Shown here: one piece after another, positions 46,901 through 59,433 of the stretch
Position numbering within the stretch: position 1 is the first letter of the stretch
Layout of the letters: each line of letters begins with the position of its first letter
Notes under the pieces: model-generated
Told to the model about the DNA's origin: nothing
Seen by the model: the letters and a program-made list of their open reading frames with translations, nothing else
The model's database searches: none
Made by a program: the position numbers and the translations under genes
Source: Bryopsis sp. KO-2023
Lineage: Eukaryota > Chlorophyta > Ulvophyceae > Bryopsidales > Bryopsidaceae
Direction: 5' to 3'
Assembly (NCBI GenBank): GCA_030272585.1
Contig: BSYQ01000005.1
Location: forward strand, 5,177,501 to 5,241,500
Length of the DNA stretch: 64,000 bases

Positions 46901-47965
46901 TTCTCCCTGTGGTGGCTTTGGGTTGTGATGGGAGGAGTGGCGGGGATTGCTGCCGTAGCCTTCTACGCAGCCACCCATGACGCTGCTGGAGGCCGGGGCT
47001 TCAGGAACATGTCCCGAATCAGCCCAGGGCCGGAACCAGAAGCACACAGCGAGGGAGAAAGCTCGAGGGGAAGCGTTCTCCCCGAGATGGACCCCAACTC
47101 CCCCCGAGGAGCGCCCACCTCCATAGCAATATGGAGCGAACAGGAGCGGACGGCGAAGATGCGCGCGGACCTCGATAGCGCTGGACACGGAGGACCCAAG
47201 AAGCGCGGCACCGAGGGGGACCCGTCAGTGCTGTCGAGCGTCTACTTCCCGTTCAAGACCTTGTTCGGGGCGATCCACACGGGCATCAACACGGTGTTCA
47301 GCAAAGGCGACGACGTGCAATCGGAGAAGGTCATCGTCAGCCCCAGCAGATCGATGACACCAGAACTGGACACGGAGCGGTGCAGAGCCCCTGATGAGGG
47401 ACCATCTTCAAGGATGGGAGAGCCAACGCCAGCCAAACAAGACACTCCAAGTGCGCGATCCACGATCCCCACCGTGCCAAACAGCACACGAAAGGAATCA
47501 TCTGGCGGCTATTTGGGGGATGCAATGTCAACAGGGAGCGAAATCGGGTGCTCAGAGATGGATGCAGAGGAAGTGGAGGAGCCCCTCATACCAAGAAACA
47601 TGGCGATGAACATCAGGACGGAGGGCTCTTCAATGGATTGGTCGCACCTCAAGACAAAGAATGACTTCCAGGAGCCCTCGTCCCCATCTTTCAGTCCCCG
47701 TGTCGCAATAAAGGAGATGGTCAGTATGGTGTCTGCGATCTATCGGAAGGTGTGGAAGAAGAACAACCAAGTGACTTCCAGCGGCACGTCTTACAGCCAC
47801 GCCACAAGCGGAGAACAGTCAATGCACTGGGCGACAAAAATTCAAGGATACAGTGCTGGAACCAGTGGGGTGTCTCTGAGAACTGACCTCCCAAGCTTGG
47901 AAAGCTACTATGCGGAAACCTATGGGGTGTTCTCTGGGGCTGAGCGCCAGGAGCACGAGTTTTAA
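40957..47965 (+). CDS. 2166-residue two-pass membrane protein with long acidic domain, family unknown
   Basis: Five exons (40957-42514, 42681-42751, 42875-43002, 43108-43648, 43763-47965) sum to exactly 2167 codons. The ATG is preceded by an in-frame TGA at 40951. Residues 1-560 are Ser/Thr-rich without a signal peptide. A first helix (CVLLVLFVLLLAGIVAASLL), after a basic stretch KEKLKRS, lies near residues 563-583. A small globular part (CSVEEGTTIRNLDSL to SFVFDVRGVV) follows. Then come about 900 residues rich in Glu, Asp, Pro and Ser, with loose 26-31-residue repeats (ESLPPSPSP, DPAPSPE, APAQAPSP). A second helix (LWWLWVVMGGVAGIAAVAFY) sits near 1815, followed by about 330 more residues. 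Both tails hold acidic-dileucine-like motifs (YEPLLP, EEPLIP). Topology with both ends cytosolic is inference. Confidence 0.85.
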
Positions 47966-49103
47966 GCGAAGGATGAAGAAACGAGACTCTGGGCAGGATT
48001 GGGGGAAGCACACGGAGCCCTTAATTTTTTTTTGTGTTGAGATAGGAAGTAGAGGGTAGGAACAGGCATATCTCAGGCGTTCATTAGGTGCAAGGAGGGG
48101 TTGTCAAAATCTTGCGCGCAGGAGTCGAAGGAAATTTTCTCGAGCAAGGAAAAGACTTGGTTGGGAGGGATTTTTTTTTGTTGAGTTGGGGGGAAAGCAT
48201 TTTTGAAGAGAACGAGTTGAGTTGACATCTATTGTGGGAATTTGCATTACATCAAACCAACAGGTTTGGGACCTGTTTGCCGGTATTTCCACATTCTCCC
48301 TTCACAGTGTTTGGAGGCAATGAGAAGCACCCCATGGATCTCCTTGAGGTTATTTTGGGTAATGATGGCCAATATTTTCCTTTCCAGTGGGGATGACCTC
48401 CACCCATCTCAAACTACAGCAGATAAGAGTTTTCGATGCAACCCATCAGGAAAAAAGTGAGAATCTGTGGTTCCATAAAGTACAGAGAGGTTCTAAGCAA
48501 CTGTGACAAAATGATTGCTCATGAGTTGCAGCTCGAAGTGCATGCCTGCATAGATTTGACCTATGCGGCTCTGGATACCTATCCCACAAACAGTTACTGT
48601 AGTTCTGGCTGATATGTTCCCTCAACCCCCCCCCCCCCAAAAAAAAAAAAAAGAAGAATCCTACATAGCAACGCAGAAAACAATTGCACCCGGCTGTTCA
48701 AATTTCAGGAAAGAAATTGAACTTGGGATGGTTGAATGAAATGAGCTCCAAGAGCACCTTCCCAAATAGATGATCCCAGCCTAGATTTGGAAGTCACAAA
48801 TCATATCACGGCCTCCCTTCAAGAACTATTGGCAAGCTTTCAAAGACCTACAGACATCAGCACCAAAATTTCAAACACACAGTGGACTCCTAAACATGGT
48901 TTGTTGGCAGGCATTTTGCACAACACCTCCAGACTGGCTGAATGGAATATATCCCACAACACAACAATAAATAGAAAAAATGTCAAAGGGTTGAGAATCG
49001 GGCAGCTGGGATGTTCCGTCTCGTTCGTGCATGGGAGGATGAATTGAAGCAGCCAATTTTTGTGTTTGTAGCGATATCACTAAACAGATCAGTAAGCGAG
49101 AAC
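47966..49103. other. Region between two convergent genes
   Basis: 3' flanks of the two-pass protein gene and the small secreted-protein gene. A C-run followed by an A-run lies at about 48629-48653. A downstream exon of the minus-strand secreted protein could be here; none could be fixed. Confidence 0.4.
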
Positions 49104-49727
49104 TCACTCTGTTTTCTGAGGCGGGCTTTTCACGGCGCAGAGAAAAAACACGTCTTCCGCGTTCAAGTCTTCGAGAGCAACGGCAAACTCCAACTCCTTG
49201 CACCCAAACCAGGTGGTCTTATCTCTCCACTTCCCCACAGTCCAGGCATACCCATTTGCCGCAGCCGAACATCTCGGCTGGATAGCTCGATTTATGTTTA
49301 CAGCGCCCATCCCGCCGATCAGCAAGGGCTCCCCTCCTTCCACGTTGCTGCAGTCCGGCTTGGCCTTCCCTTTGTCGAGAGTTCCCCAGAAATAGTCCCC
49401 ATCTTCCAACAACGACCAAGTTGGGGGGTTCTTCCACTCCTTTCCACGCCACGGAAACCAAGAAACCACTTCATTCCCATTCAGTTCACAGGCCCCGAAG
49501 ACGCTTTCACCTTTGAACAGCGGATCTTCCGACCAAGCCACAAAGTATATGCCCCTCTCTACTCGGAAAGGTATTGCTGGAAAACGGGCTTTCGACACGG
49601 GATCAGCAAGCTTTGCGAAACTCGTTCCAGAATCCGAAGCAAAAAACCGGTCCGCTCCACTCGCGGTTCGTGCAACTGCGAGCAAAATCACAAAGAACTC
49701 GAGCAGTTGTACACTCCTCGACCACAT
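49104..49727 (-). CDS. Small predicted secreted cysteine-containing protein, unknown
   Basis: From the ATG at 49727 the frame gives 207 residues. The start MWSRSVQLLEFFVILLAVAR followed by TASGA is a good signal peptide. The mature part has five cysteines (GACEL, PDCSN, PRCSA, FGCKE, FLCAV) and many Trp and Gly. I do not recognise a family. The frame stays open upstream to 49850 without resembling anything. Near the stop, GA|GTGAGT is a strong donor, so the true C-terminus may lie in an unseen exon, which could supply a sixth cysteine. It is divergent from the secreted protease gene, 405 bp away. Confidence 0.6.
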   Translation of the reverse strand: MWSRSVQLLEFFVILLAVARTASGADRFFASDSGTSFAKLADPVSKARFPAIPFRVERGIYFVAWSEDPLFKGESVFGACELNGNEVVSWFPWRGKEWKNPPTWSLLEDGDYFWGTLDKGKAKPDCSNVEGGEPLLIGGMGAVNINRAIQPRCSAAANGYAWTVGKWRDKTTWFGCKELEFAVALEDLNAEDVFFLCAVKSPPQKTE

Positions 49728-50132
49728 TTGGCCTGGGGTGACAAAGAATGTGTGGAAGCAAGCCGCTTTGCCCCTTTTTCGTATTCTCAAGAACCAGTTT
49801 CCTTGCCGGTCCCCCCAGCCCCAGTTCTTCAATCCAGTGGAATGGACCAAACCTCAGTTCATATTTTGTGACAGATCAAACTTTCGTGAGTAGCACATTA
49901 TCTCTCGTTGGCATTTCAGATTTTCCATTCCCCCAGGGTAGGATGGACTCCAGGTTCGATCAGCGTATTCGCATGCAATTTCCATGTTCGATTGTTCTTT
50001 TCAGTGTACAATCACTCACAACTGAAGTCAACCCTGCGCCAGTCACACTTTCCTCTTGTGTTTCAAACGCTGGACCCTGCGGGTACGTCCAGAATTTCCT
50101 TGCAGTTGTTTCTCAACAAAACGAAAACAAAA
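49728..50132. promoter_or_regulatory. Shared upstream region, secreted protein/secreted protease
   Basis: 405 bp between two divergent start codons whose products both carry signal peptides. A shared or coordinated promoter is plausible but is inferred from layout only. Confidence 0.4.
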
Positions 50133-51163
50133 ATGAAAATTCCCTCGACAACTTTCTTCGTTGGTTTGATTTGGTGTTGGTCGGTTGTTCTGGCGTCCCC
50201 GTCCCTAGAACACGTAAAACGCGAAGGTGTATATTTTCACTTGGTTTCCGTGTTTGGTTTCCCTGGCCCAGTGTGTTGGTAGTTTTACGCATCCCTTCCA
50301 AAACCTCGGCAAGGAAAAACTTTCGAGTTTTTTGTTTTGTGTTGCAGACGTTCTGGTTAGGGGTGCGTCGCGGCAGGTGCTGCAAGATGAAGTCGCCGCG
50401 AAAATTCTCGTAGGTGGCCCCAAAGATTCGCATTCCACTCTCAAGGCTGAACTCTTTCCAGCACTACCGTCGACTCAACAAACACATTAAAAAAACATTC
50501 GTCGCGAAAAGTACTGCAGCTTCCGGGTGTGTTGGTCTACCAACATCAATCGAATGTTGTGCAGAGATTCAACACACATCCATTATAACACCCATTTTAA
50601 TTTCATGTGGTTTGATGGCCAGGGGGGTGAAACCGCTGCTGAGGGTCGATTTCCATATGCAGTTTCACTGCAGGATTCTGGAGGTAATCACAGATGTGGG
50701 GGAACCCTGGTGGGCAAGCAGTGGATCTTGACAGCTGCACATTGCATCGACCCAGGATTCCCGAGCGCACTGGGACGAAATCCCAATGTTGTTATTAGCA
50801 TCTATGCATCGGATGGCTCTGGGGGAGCTTCCGAGGTCAGTTTTTCCTCAGAAAAAATTATAACACTCATCAAATCATGGTGGTGGGGCCACTGGTCAGG
50901 ATATGAAGAGAATATGATCAAGGGAAACCAAGTGTGTCTTTTGCATGGGCTGATTCTAGTGATATTTCTAAATATGACCTGAGTGCTTGCAGAAATTAAT
51001 TGGTTGGGTGACAGGATGTTCATCTCTAAAAAGGAAGTGTGACCATGGTGCAGATCAAGAGGGTCACCGAAAGCTATCTCCATCCGAAGTGGACAGGAAA
51101 GGCAAGCATTTGGCCAGATGGCATGTGTCTAAAGCGACTTCAATCGCTTTGATCGTTCCTCTC

Positions 51164-51197
<34 letters not shown>

Positions 51198-53207
51198 AAA
51201 AAAAAAAAAGTTCAATAACCCCACCCCCCCCCCCCCTAAAAAAGGGCACATGCTTGAAGAAAGCAAAATGATGGTGTTATTCTTTGGATCCCGTTGCGCT
51301 GCTTTCTTTCATTACTGATTCATGGTTTTTCTGTGGGGGAGAGGGCAGCATTTCGGGATCAACCGTCGCTTCGTTTATCACAGTAGCTGAAAGGAACCTT
51401 ACATCTCTTTCCAAAACATTACTTTGTTTTTCATTCTTTCAATGCATTGAAATCACATTTATCAAACCCACGTGATGTCAAATGAACTGCAGTGTTTTTC
51501 CTTGCATGCAGTTGGAGGATGGGTTTGACATCGCTCTGCTTCTTCTTCCAAGTCCATCGGTGCATAACCCTGTTGGCCTACCAAGTGCCCAGGCCGAGTT
51601 CAAGAGAAGCTCCAAACTATTGGCGATCGGACTGGGGAAAACGGGGCAGGAGCCCTTGCCAGATTTCCTTCAGCAACTGGAGTTGGAAGTGGTGTCCGAG
51701 GTGAAATGCACGGAGCGGTGGAAGGCAAGCGTTACCATCCGAAAAGAAATGCTGTGTGCGTTTTCTTTACAAGGAGATGTTTGCAGAGGTTAGTGTAGAA
51801 TCGAGTATTTTACCCTTGAATTTTTTTTTGTCCTCCATATCTTGTTGGGTATTTTTTTGCCCTTTCTAAAAAAGTATTGGTGTCGAAATGACCCTGGAAA
51901 TGTTGAATGTCGATGGATGGGATGTTTTGGGTTAGTTCACATTTTCCTCCTTTTCCACTGAAATATGGACAGATTTTAACCGCCTTTCTCTAAAAAATAC
52001 CTTTGTGTTTTGGGGCTTCCCTCCTTTTGTGAAAAAAGGTGATTCTGGGGGTGGCCTCTTGCAAGTCAACGCTGGCGATCAAGGGTTGAATGTCAGTATC
52101 GGGAATCCTGAGCTGGACATCGTTGCTGGAGTCACCTCTTTCGGGACCACATGCACCACTAGTGCCGACCTACAAAGGGCTGTCAAAAACCCTGGGGTTT
52201 ACACTCGAGTTTCCAGCTTCCGGGACTGGATAATGGACACCATGGAATCGAACCAGGGGGCAGGTGGGGACTCCCCAGCCCCAGCTCCGAAACTGCCACC
52301 GGTCAAAATCGGAGAAAAAGACGACTTGATGTATTACTGGCCTGGCAACGGATGTCACTTTTTCAAAACCTTGAAATGCGCTGAGTTTACCAAGATCGGG
52401 GTGTCGAAGTGTGGGGGCGACTGGGATTTGGCGATCACAGGAAACTTTGATGGGACCGGCTTGACGGACGTTTTCCTTTACAAAAAGGATGGGACCGGTG
52501 CTTTCTTGATGCATGGCGACTCAGTGACAACTCCGGACGCCAGATATGATGTAACCCTGGAGAAGGGCTGCGAAATCATCCTCCCTGGCGATTTCAATGG
52601 GGACGGGACCACAGATGTTCTCTGCTATGTGAAAAGCCAAGGGCTGGGCGTCAAATACCTGATCCAGAAGGGAGGCAAACTGGAGGTGCTGTTCAAGCAC
52701 ACGTACTGGAGGAAGACTTGGACCTCCATCGCCACCGGGAATTTCGATGGCAAGGGGGGACCCACAGGGCTCATGTTTTACGATGGCACGAAAGGGGAAC
52801 TGGAGTTCTACACCTCCCTGAAAAACGGAGAAATCATGGGCATCGCACCCACTCTGACGAACGTCGGGGTTTGGGATCAGGTTTTGACCGGTAATTTCGA
52901 CGGGGCAGGGAAAACCACCGGGGTGATGTTCTACAAACAGGGCCAGCCGATCATTTTCCACTCCACGGATGGGAAGGGGGGCATCAAGGCATTGGAGAAG
53001 ACCCCCACGTTTCCAAACGATTGGGATTTGATCATCCCTGGAGATTTCCATGGACGTGGAGGCACCACATCGCTGTTGTTTTATGAGAGGAAAACCGGGG
53101 TGGGGGCATTTTACACCACGGATGGGAAGGGAGGCTTGTCTATGACCTTCCAGAGCGATACCTTTACCAAGACTTGGACGAACATCAGCCCAGGCACTTT
53201 TTCTTGA
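50133..53207 (+). CDS. Secreted trypsin-like serine protease fused to VCBS/FG-GAP-like beta-propeller
   Basis: Six exons (50133-50226, 50348-50409, 50623-50835, 51054-51101, 51512-51788, 52039-53207) give exactly 620 residues. A signal peptide (MKIPSTTFFVGLIWCWSVVL) and a short propeptide end at K|ILGGETAAEGRFPYAVSL, the S1 zymogen activation site. The triad is present: His in LTAAHC, Asp in FDIALLLL, Ser in CRGDSGGG. The residue six before the catalytic Ser is Asp, predicting cleavage after Lys or Arg, so self-activation is possible. After about residue 330 come about five blades of 45-50 residues built on TGNFDGTGLTD or PGDFNGDGTTD, a calcium-binding VCBS/FG-GAP pattern, closing with a partial sixth. 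Intron 4 uses a GC donor (AAG|GCAAGC). Protease and domain order are confident; substrate is unknown. Confidence 0.92.
51166..51233. repeat. C22-G-A21 homopolymer junction and second C-run in protease intron
   Basis: An intron tract of 22 C, one G and 21 A is followed by a further C-run and A-run. On the sense strand it is C-then-A, the opposite orientation to nearly all similar tracts in the window. Confidence 0.85.
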
Positions 53208-54525
53208 GAAAGGAAAAAACTGGAAATACGGGTGGGCTAGTTTTCCGTCTTTTTGGATGGCGGAGGGGGGAGGGGGGAGGAACAAAAGACTGGGTTGACC
53301 TTTTGTTGTTGAAGGCAGGTCGATCGTGAATTCAAACGAAAAAAAAATCGACGTTCGTCTGAAATGAGTGGTATGTGGAATGACTGTACTCATTACATCG
53401 TGAGGTGAAAATTGAAAAGGGGGGGGGGAACAGGGGTATAATTTTCATTTTAACAAAAAAACAAGAATGTCCAAAGATGTTGGTTGCATCGGCATCCAAG
53501 TCCCTAAGCCGGTCAATAACTTAGCAAATATAGAGTCATTTTTTTTAAAAGCATTGCAAGGATTTGTAAGGATTTTGCTGGAGTTTTTGTTCGTGTGCGT
53601 TGGGGAAACTTGAAACTTGTGCGTGTGGGATTATCCCTGCTGTAATTTGTTATTCTTTTGTCGACATTTGCTCTGTGTGGTGGGATGGAACAGAAAGGGA
53701 AAAGAAACGAAACAACAGATGTGTGTGTGGGGGGGGGGGGAGTGAATCCGTGGGGGCAGTCATAAAAACTGTGTCGCCAGTTCATGCACAGACTTGATAT
53801 CTATGGCTGGTTTCCTTTTTGGACAATTCATTTCATCCAGAAAAAAGACCGATCGAAGACGTCGTAACAGGTGTTTTCAATGTCATTCCAAAACTTAGGA
53901 GACGTTTGCACAACTCCCAGGGTGCATCATCAATTTTTTGCATGAGGGGGCCGATATCATTCATTCTTGTTGCAGTCTAATAGAATAATCCGATATCCTG
54001 TATATACAATAATGTAATAATGTCCTGGATGGGGCTTTCTTTCCTCGGGGAGATTTGGTGGTGTGGTGCTGTGTGTGGTGGTTGGCTTGTGAATGCATGG
54101 ATCATGGGTTAAATGAGATTTAGCCTTTTTTTAAGGTGAGCTGATGACTGACTGCTCTGAAGTGGTCCTCTTTACTTGCTTCTGCTTTTCTTGCAAGAAG
54201 AAGAGAAAAAGGAAAGGGGGAGGGGGGAATTCATGGAAAATTCTCTTGACAAAACTCAAAATAGACCACCAGCTTCGCATGACAAATGCAAGATAATTCG
54301 GGCTGGTGGGCGACAGAGTTTGCCGAAAAAAAAGCACCAGCCAGTGGTGTTTTTCTCATTCTTTTTTTTTTTTCGCTCCACCAGAACGCCTTCGCGACTG
54401 CCGCTGTACGCAACACAAACGCACAAAAAAAGAGGAACAAAAAGAAAAAAAAAAGACAGGAGAATTTTTAGATAACCGACAGTCGCTCTACAGACTCTCC
54501 ACTCGCTGTTTTCGCAAAAACCGAT
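53208..54525. other. Intergenic region
   Basis: No gene recognised in 1.3 kb. Low-complexity A/T and G runs; must hold the 3' end of the protease transcript and the promoter of the next gene. Confidence 0.45.
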
Positions 54526-57234
54526 ATGAACCCGGGGGCGCTGTCTGCTGCCTTCCGGTGTTGCTTTCGCTGGGATTTACGCCAAGGAATATTTGCTTAC
54601 GGATGGGCGCTGATCGTAGCGTCGATATTCAGGGCCTCGGCTGCAGCTGTGGTGATTTGGGACCAAGGCAACGCTTTCTTTTTACTTTTCGTCGGTGCAG
54701 CGTTGTGAGTTTTTCAATCCAGCACCTTGGGGAAATCGCGCGTCCGTTATTATTGAAGGTTTGCGCATCCCCCCCCCCCTCCCCCCCCTCCTTCAACCTT
54801 TTAAAGATTTCCGGATTCTGCTGAGACTTGGTGGTTTGGCGTCTTGTTTTTTTCTGCTGCGCTGTCTTTTTGCTGATTCCCTTCGCAGCTCCTGTTTCGA
54901 ACTCGTTTCGAAAAGTAAAAAACATATGTTTCAACTGAAAACGCGCATGGTGGGAATTTTGAACCTATCGATCGCGAACGCCGTTTTTTAAAACCAGCTG
55001 GGGTTTCGAGGGTTTCGTTGAACGAGCTCGAGTGAGAGGAAAAAGCGAGAAGGAATCGTTTTTTTTTGTTTTTTTTTGGGGGGTCGTGACGACCATAGTC
55101 GTCGGCACCGAGAGTTCGCGTCAAAAAAGAGTGAAAAGTGTGTCCATCACAGATTGTGCTCGTCAGAATTTTTGAATTGAAATGGAAATTTTGAAAAAGG
55201 AAACAAGCAAGGGTTTGCAAAAGTACATAGATACTCTACAGCTGCATTTTTTTTCAATTACTAATGATGTCTTTCGGCAGCCAACCATTGGGTCAGTTTG
55301 AGTGACCTCCTCCCAACACATGCATCTTTATGTATGATATATAAAGGTATATATATTCTGGTCAAAAAGGAAAGATTCAAAAATGTATATAGCTGACATG
55401 TGATCTTATAAAGTATTTTGGATTGTTGTGTAGGTATGTCGGTTATGGATGGGCTTGTATACGGGCGACTAAAGGTAAAAGCCAGTTATTCTCATTTGGA
55501 AAACCCCTGCATTTTATTGAAAAAGGAGTCGATCATTGATCTGGAGTTGCGAATTTTTACCACGAAGTTTTCTTGCGATTTTCATTCTCATTTTGTTAGT
55601 ATTTTTTTATTTTTTTTTTTATTTTTTTTTTTGGGGGGGAGAGGCATTCCATCCATCCATCCATCACTAGGATATCACCTGATGGCTTCTTAAATTGCAC
55701 AAAAAAAACGCCAAAAAAAAACACGGAAACACGCACACATAAACACGTTTTTTTATACATTATTGAATGTAGATTATCGAGCTGTTTTGGGGTGGAGCCC
55801 TCAAATTCGAGAGGCATCCACCATGGCTATCGGCTTGAGCGTGGCGACTATCGTGGTGGATGGAGCCACCCTTTTATATTTAGCTACATGGTCCGGCGTG
55901 CATGACAAATCGGATGCGATTCTGGTGTACATCCCCTTGCAACAGAGCCTGCTGCTGCTGATGGAAGCCTACATGACTTACATCCTTTGGAGTTATTATG
56001 CTCGCTTGTCGGAGTACAAGCCGGTCATCCCGGAGCAGGAAAATATCCCGGTGTGGACCAAATAGATGCTTGTTAATTTTTTTAATTTTTAATTTTCCTT
56101 TGTTTTTTGTTTTAATTAATGTTTTTTTTGTTTGTTTCCTTTTCTTCTTTAATGAGGACCGAATAGATGCTTTTAATTTTTAATGTTACCTGTTTTTTTT
56201 TCTTTCCTTTTTCTTCTTTAAGGTTGAAAACTTCATTCCTTTTTGTTTATTCTCTTGTTAAAAAAGATAGCAACATGTTTTTATGCTTTTATTTTATTTT
56301 TTTCTAATATTACTGTATTTTTTTTCTGTTTCCTTTTTTTTTAACAAACAATTGCTTGCTTTCACAGCCGCCGGCAACCAGTGCAGCATACCCCCCCTCC
56401 GCCTTCGCCCCGAATCCACACGTCATGAAACCTGACACCAAACCGATATCGAATGGCGACGGGGCAGAGGATTCCACTGGGCTGTATTCCAAAGGCAGCA
56501 CTCCGAAACTCATCGACCACAAAGACGTGATTTTCTTGAAACAAACCACAGGGATGGAAACCTACTCTGGAGACCTCGGAGGAATCGAAATGATGAGCGT
56601 GGCCCCACACCACACTCACACAGGTGCTTTTTTTTGCTTTCCGTGCCATTGCGGCCATCATTTGAGAGTTGTGACTAATGGGAGGGGGGAAGGATGGATA
56701 AATAAACGAATAATGAAATAAACGAATAAAGAGGATAAATTAATAAATTAATAAGTTAGGATTGAAAGAACAGTGGCGAATCTGTCTTCGTGGAGCGGAT
56801 AAAATTGCAAAGAGAATTTTTTCATTTCAATTTATACTTTCGTTCTGTCGTCATTTTTTTTTTTTTTTTAAAAGCGACATACCATTGGTGTGATTTTTTT
56901 TTCTTCTTCTTTTTTTGTTGTTCCAGGGGTAACCATATTCGAAACGGAAGATGTGGTGCCTGACAGAAACTTGTCGAAAAATTCCAGCACCAGCTCAGCG
57001 TCGGCTTCTGTTGAGATGCTGCCAGTCAGTCACACTCCGATGGGAAGCGTCGGATCGGAGCACATTTCCGTTGAAGTGTGTGAAAGGATTTCGGAGGCCG
57101 ATTCAGATAAACCGGAGCTAAAAACAGAACCTGAACCGGAAGTAGAGGTTTTAGTGGAACGGATTCAAGCAGAAATCGTGGAAAATGCCGAAGAGGAGGA
57201 AAAAACAGTTGTTGATGTGACGAAAGCAGAATGA
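54526..57234 (+). CDS. Four-helix membrane protein with long cytosolic tail, family unknown (353 aa)
   Basis: Five exons (54526-54704, 55434-55474, 55773-56050, 56368-56623, 56927-57234) join in phase to 353 residues. The first half has four hydrophobic segments: IFAYGWALIVASIFRASAAA, FFLLFVGAALYVGYGWAC, AIGLSVATIVVDGATLLYLA and LLLLMEAYMTYILWSYYA. This tetraspan layout recalls MARVEL or tetraspan vesicle proteins, but I cannot assign a family. The C-terminal half is hydrophilic, Pro/Ser-rich, then strongly acidic (ending ENAEEEEKTVVDVTKAE). If the intron after 56050 is retained, the protein ends at TAG 56063-56065 without the tail. The exon chain is good; function is unknown. Confidence 0.72.
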
Positions 57235-59433
57235 TTTGTTGTAGGGGTTGATAATGAAGAAGGGAAAGAGAAAAAAAAAAAACTTGCAGCTAATAGATGA
57301 TTAACGGTGGGGTTTCGTCTGTTGAGGGAGGGAATGGAGATGTTTGAAAAGGGGGGATAGAAGGAAAAAAAGTAAGTTTAACAATGAAAAAAAAGAAAAA
57401 TCGAAAACGTAGCCTGACAGATCTCTCGGTGAAATTTTCTTCTTCCTTTTTTTTCTTGCTTCCCTTTTGCTTTCCCTTATTCCTTTTTTTTTGGGTGCAG
57501 TTGAGAGTATATGGGGAGTGTTGAGAGTGGTATGGATCTAGATGTTTGAAACAAATTTTCGAGTGATTTTTCTAAGGCAAAAAGAGGGGGAAGGGGGGAA
57601 GGGGGGAGCTTTTTTCTGGATGAAAAAAAAAAGAGGAACATATACAGAGAATAGGCTATTCTCAAAAACCAACAATTTTTGCCTCATGATTAGGTGTCAT
57701 CCTAATTCCCGACTTCTTTCTTTTTTGGAATTTTTTTTGTGTTTTTTTCGATCTGCAGAAAGTTTGATCCGTCTCGACCAGAATGCTATCTTTCCCCCCT
57801 TTTTTCTGAGAATGGTTATCTCGGGTTGTCGTTTTTTTTTTCAACAGAATTATACTTGTTTTGCCCTTTTTTGGGGGGTTTCTTTTTGGTCTTTTATATT
57901 TTTCATCCTCGAAAAGAGTTGTGTTATATTTTTGTTCATTTTCGCTTGAGAGAGAAAAAGGGGTTGAAAATAATTAGGGAAAAAAAAAGAGAAAAAGATA
58001 GATCCTTCAAATTATGGGAGGGAAATACAGTGGCGTTTTGTTATCGACAGAAACATTGACGTTCGACATACTGGGTTTTTGTATTTTTAATTTCAGGTTG
58101 AGACTCCTTTTTGTTCGTTTTCGTTTTCATTTTTTTTTTTGGCCAGTCGAGAAAAAAAAAAAAAAATTGGGCAAGAAAGACAAGTGTCTTGAGAAAATTT
58201 CAAGTTGCAGACGGTGAGAACAGAAAGAGTGAGGGAATAGATAACAAAGGGGGTAAAAAAGAGTGACAAAGGGGAAAAAGAGTGAGAGAGAAGTGGAGGA
58301 AAAGATAATAATTTAAGTGGATGCTGCAGGATTCAAACTCTGGGTTCAACAGTGGGTCAACATGGCAAGCCATAAGAGTTTTTTCGTTTTTTTTCGTTTC
58401 TGTTGGAATGAATGTTGATTTCTGTTGTGCGAACAAAGAAAATCCAGTGACAGTTGTAAAGGAATGAGAGGTCGAAACAAAAAAAAGAAAAATAGAAAAA
58501 AAAACTTTCTTAAAATGCAAAAGATGAAAACAACATTCCATCTCGATTCTGTTTTTTTCATTCCCGGGGTCTCGTTCTTTCGAAAAATGCAGGAAAAAGA
58601 TGAAAAAAAAAGTACAAAAAAAACGTTTCGAGGGTCAGGGACATGTGTGACGATGTTCAAGGGGTTCTATCGGGGGTTGGATATTTGTCGTCTGATTTCC
58701 ATATGATGTTTGTTTTTTTTAGTTCGAAAACTGAAAGGGTGGGGGAAGGGCATCCGTTCCTTTTTTTTGATTTTTGTTATGTCATGACGCAGTGTTTTTT
58801 TCTTTTTTTGAGAAACTGCTGTATTGCTCTGGAGAAGGATCATGTAATGAATGCTGAGGCATGTAAAATTATCGTGACGTCAGCGTTCATGTCATGTATT
58901 CATTGTTTTTTTTCCCTTTTTTTTTTGAATGCAATGACCAGTTCAGCGGTTCATACACATGTCAGGCTTTTTTTGCACAGAAACAGAAATTACAGGTTTT
59001 CTTTCTTTCATTTTTTAAATGCAATGATCAGTTCAGGGGTTCATACATATATTTTTTTTTCGCAGAAACAGAAATCACAGGTTGAAAAGGGCAGTGAGCA
59101 CTGTCTAGATTTGCTGTTTTCCAGAAACAAGGAATCCTTTTTATCAAATGAGAGAAATCTGATGTCAGCAAAATTGCTTTATGCTGTTCTTAACACGACG
59201 AGTCATGTGCTCTGTTATGAAAAATGACAAATCGATCGAGACTCAGCAATGCCGATAATCGACACGTAGAATGGCAAGTAAAGAAAAAAAAATAAAGAAA
59301 AGGATATGTCACCGTTGCTTTTCCCCTCTTTGACAAGCAAATTATGTCTGGACCGGATGATTTGGTTTGAAAGAAATTACAACCAGATTTAGAAACAAAA
59401 GGTTAAAACCTTCTGATTCATGTGACGGCGTCT
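57235..59433. other. T-rich region between convergent genes
   Basis: About 2.2 kb, very rich in T and A runs, with no supported gene. Contains a tandem duplication at 58928-59082. Long open frames here (for example 58643-59227) are phenylalanine-rich products of T runs. Confidence 0.5.
58928..59082. repeat. Tandem duplication, about 65-70 bp, period 90 bp
   Basis: AATGCAATGACCAGTTCAGC onward (58928) recurs at 59018, including GGTTCATACA and CAGAAACAGAAAT, with several changes. Non-coding context. Confidence 0.85.

Noticed and set aside
58643..59227. 195-codon frame in the T-rich region
   Set aside because: Mostly Phe, Leu and Ser from T runs and includes the tandem duplication; an artefact of composition.
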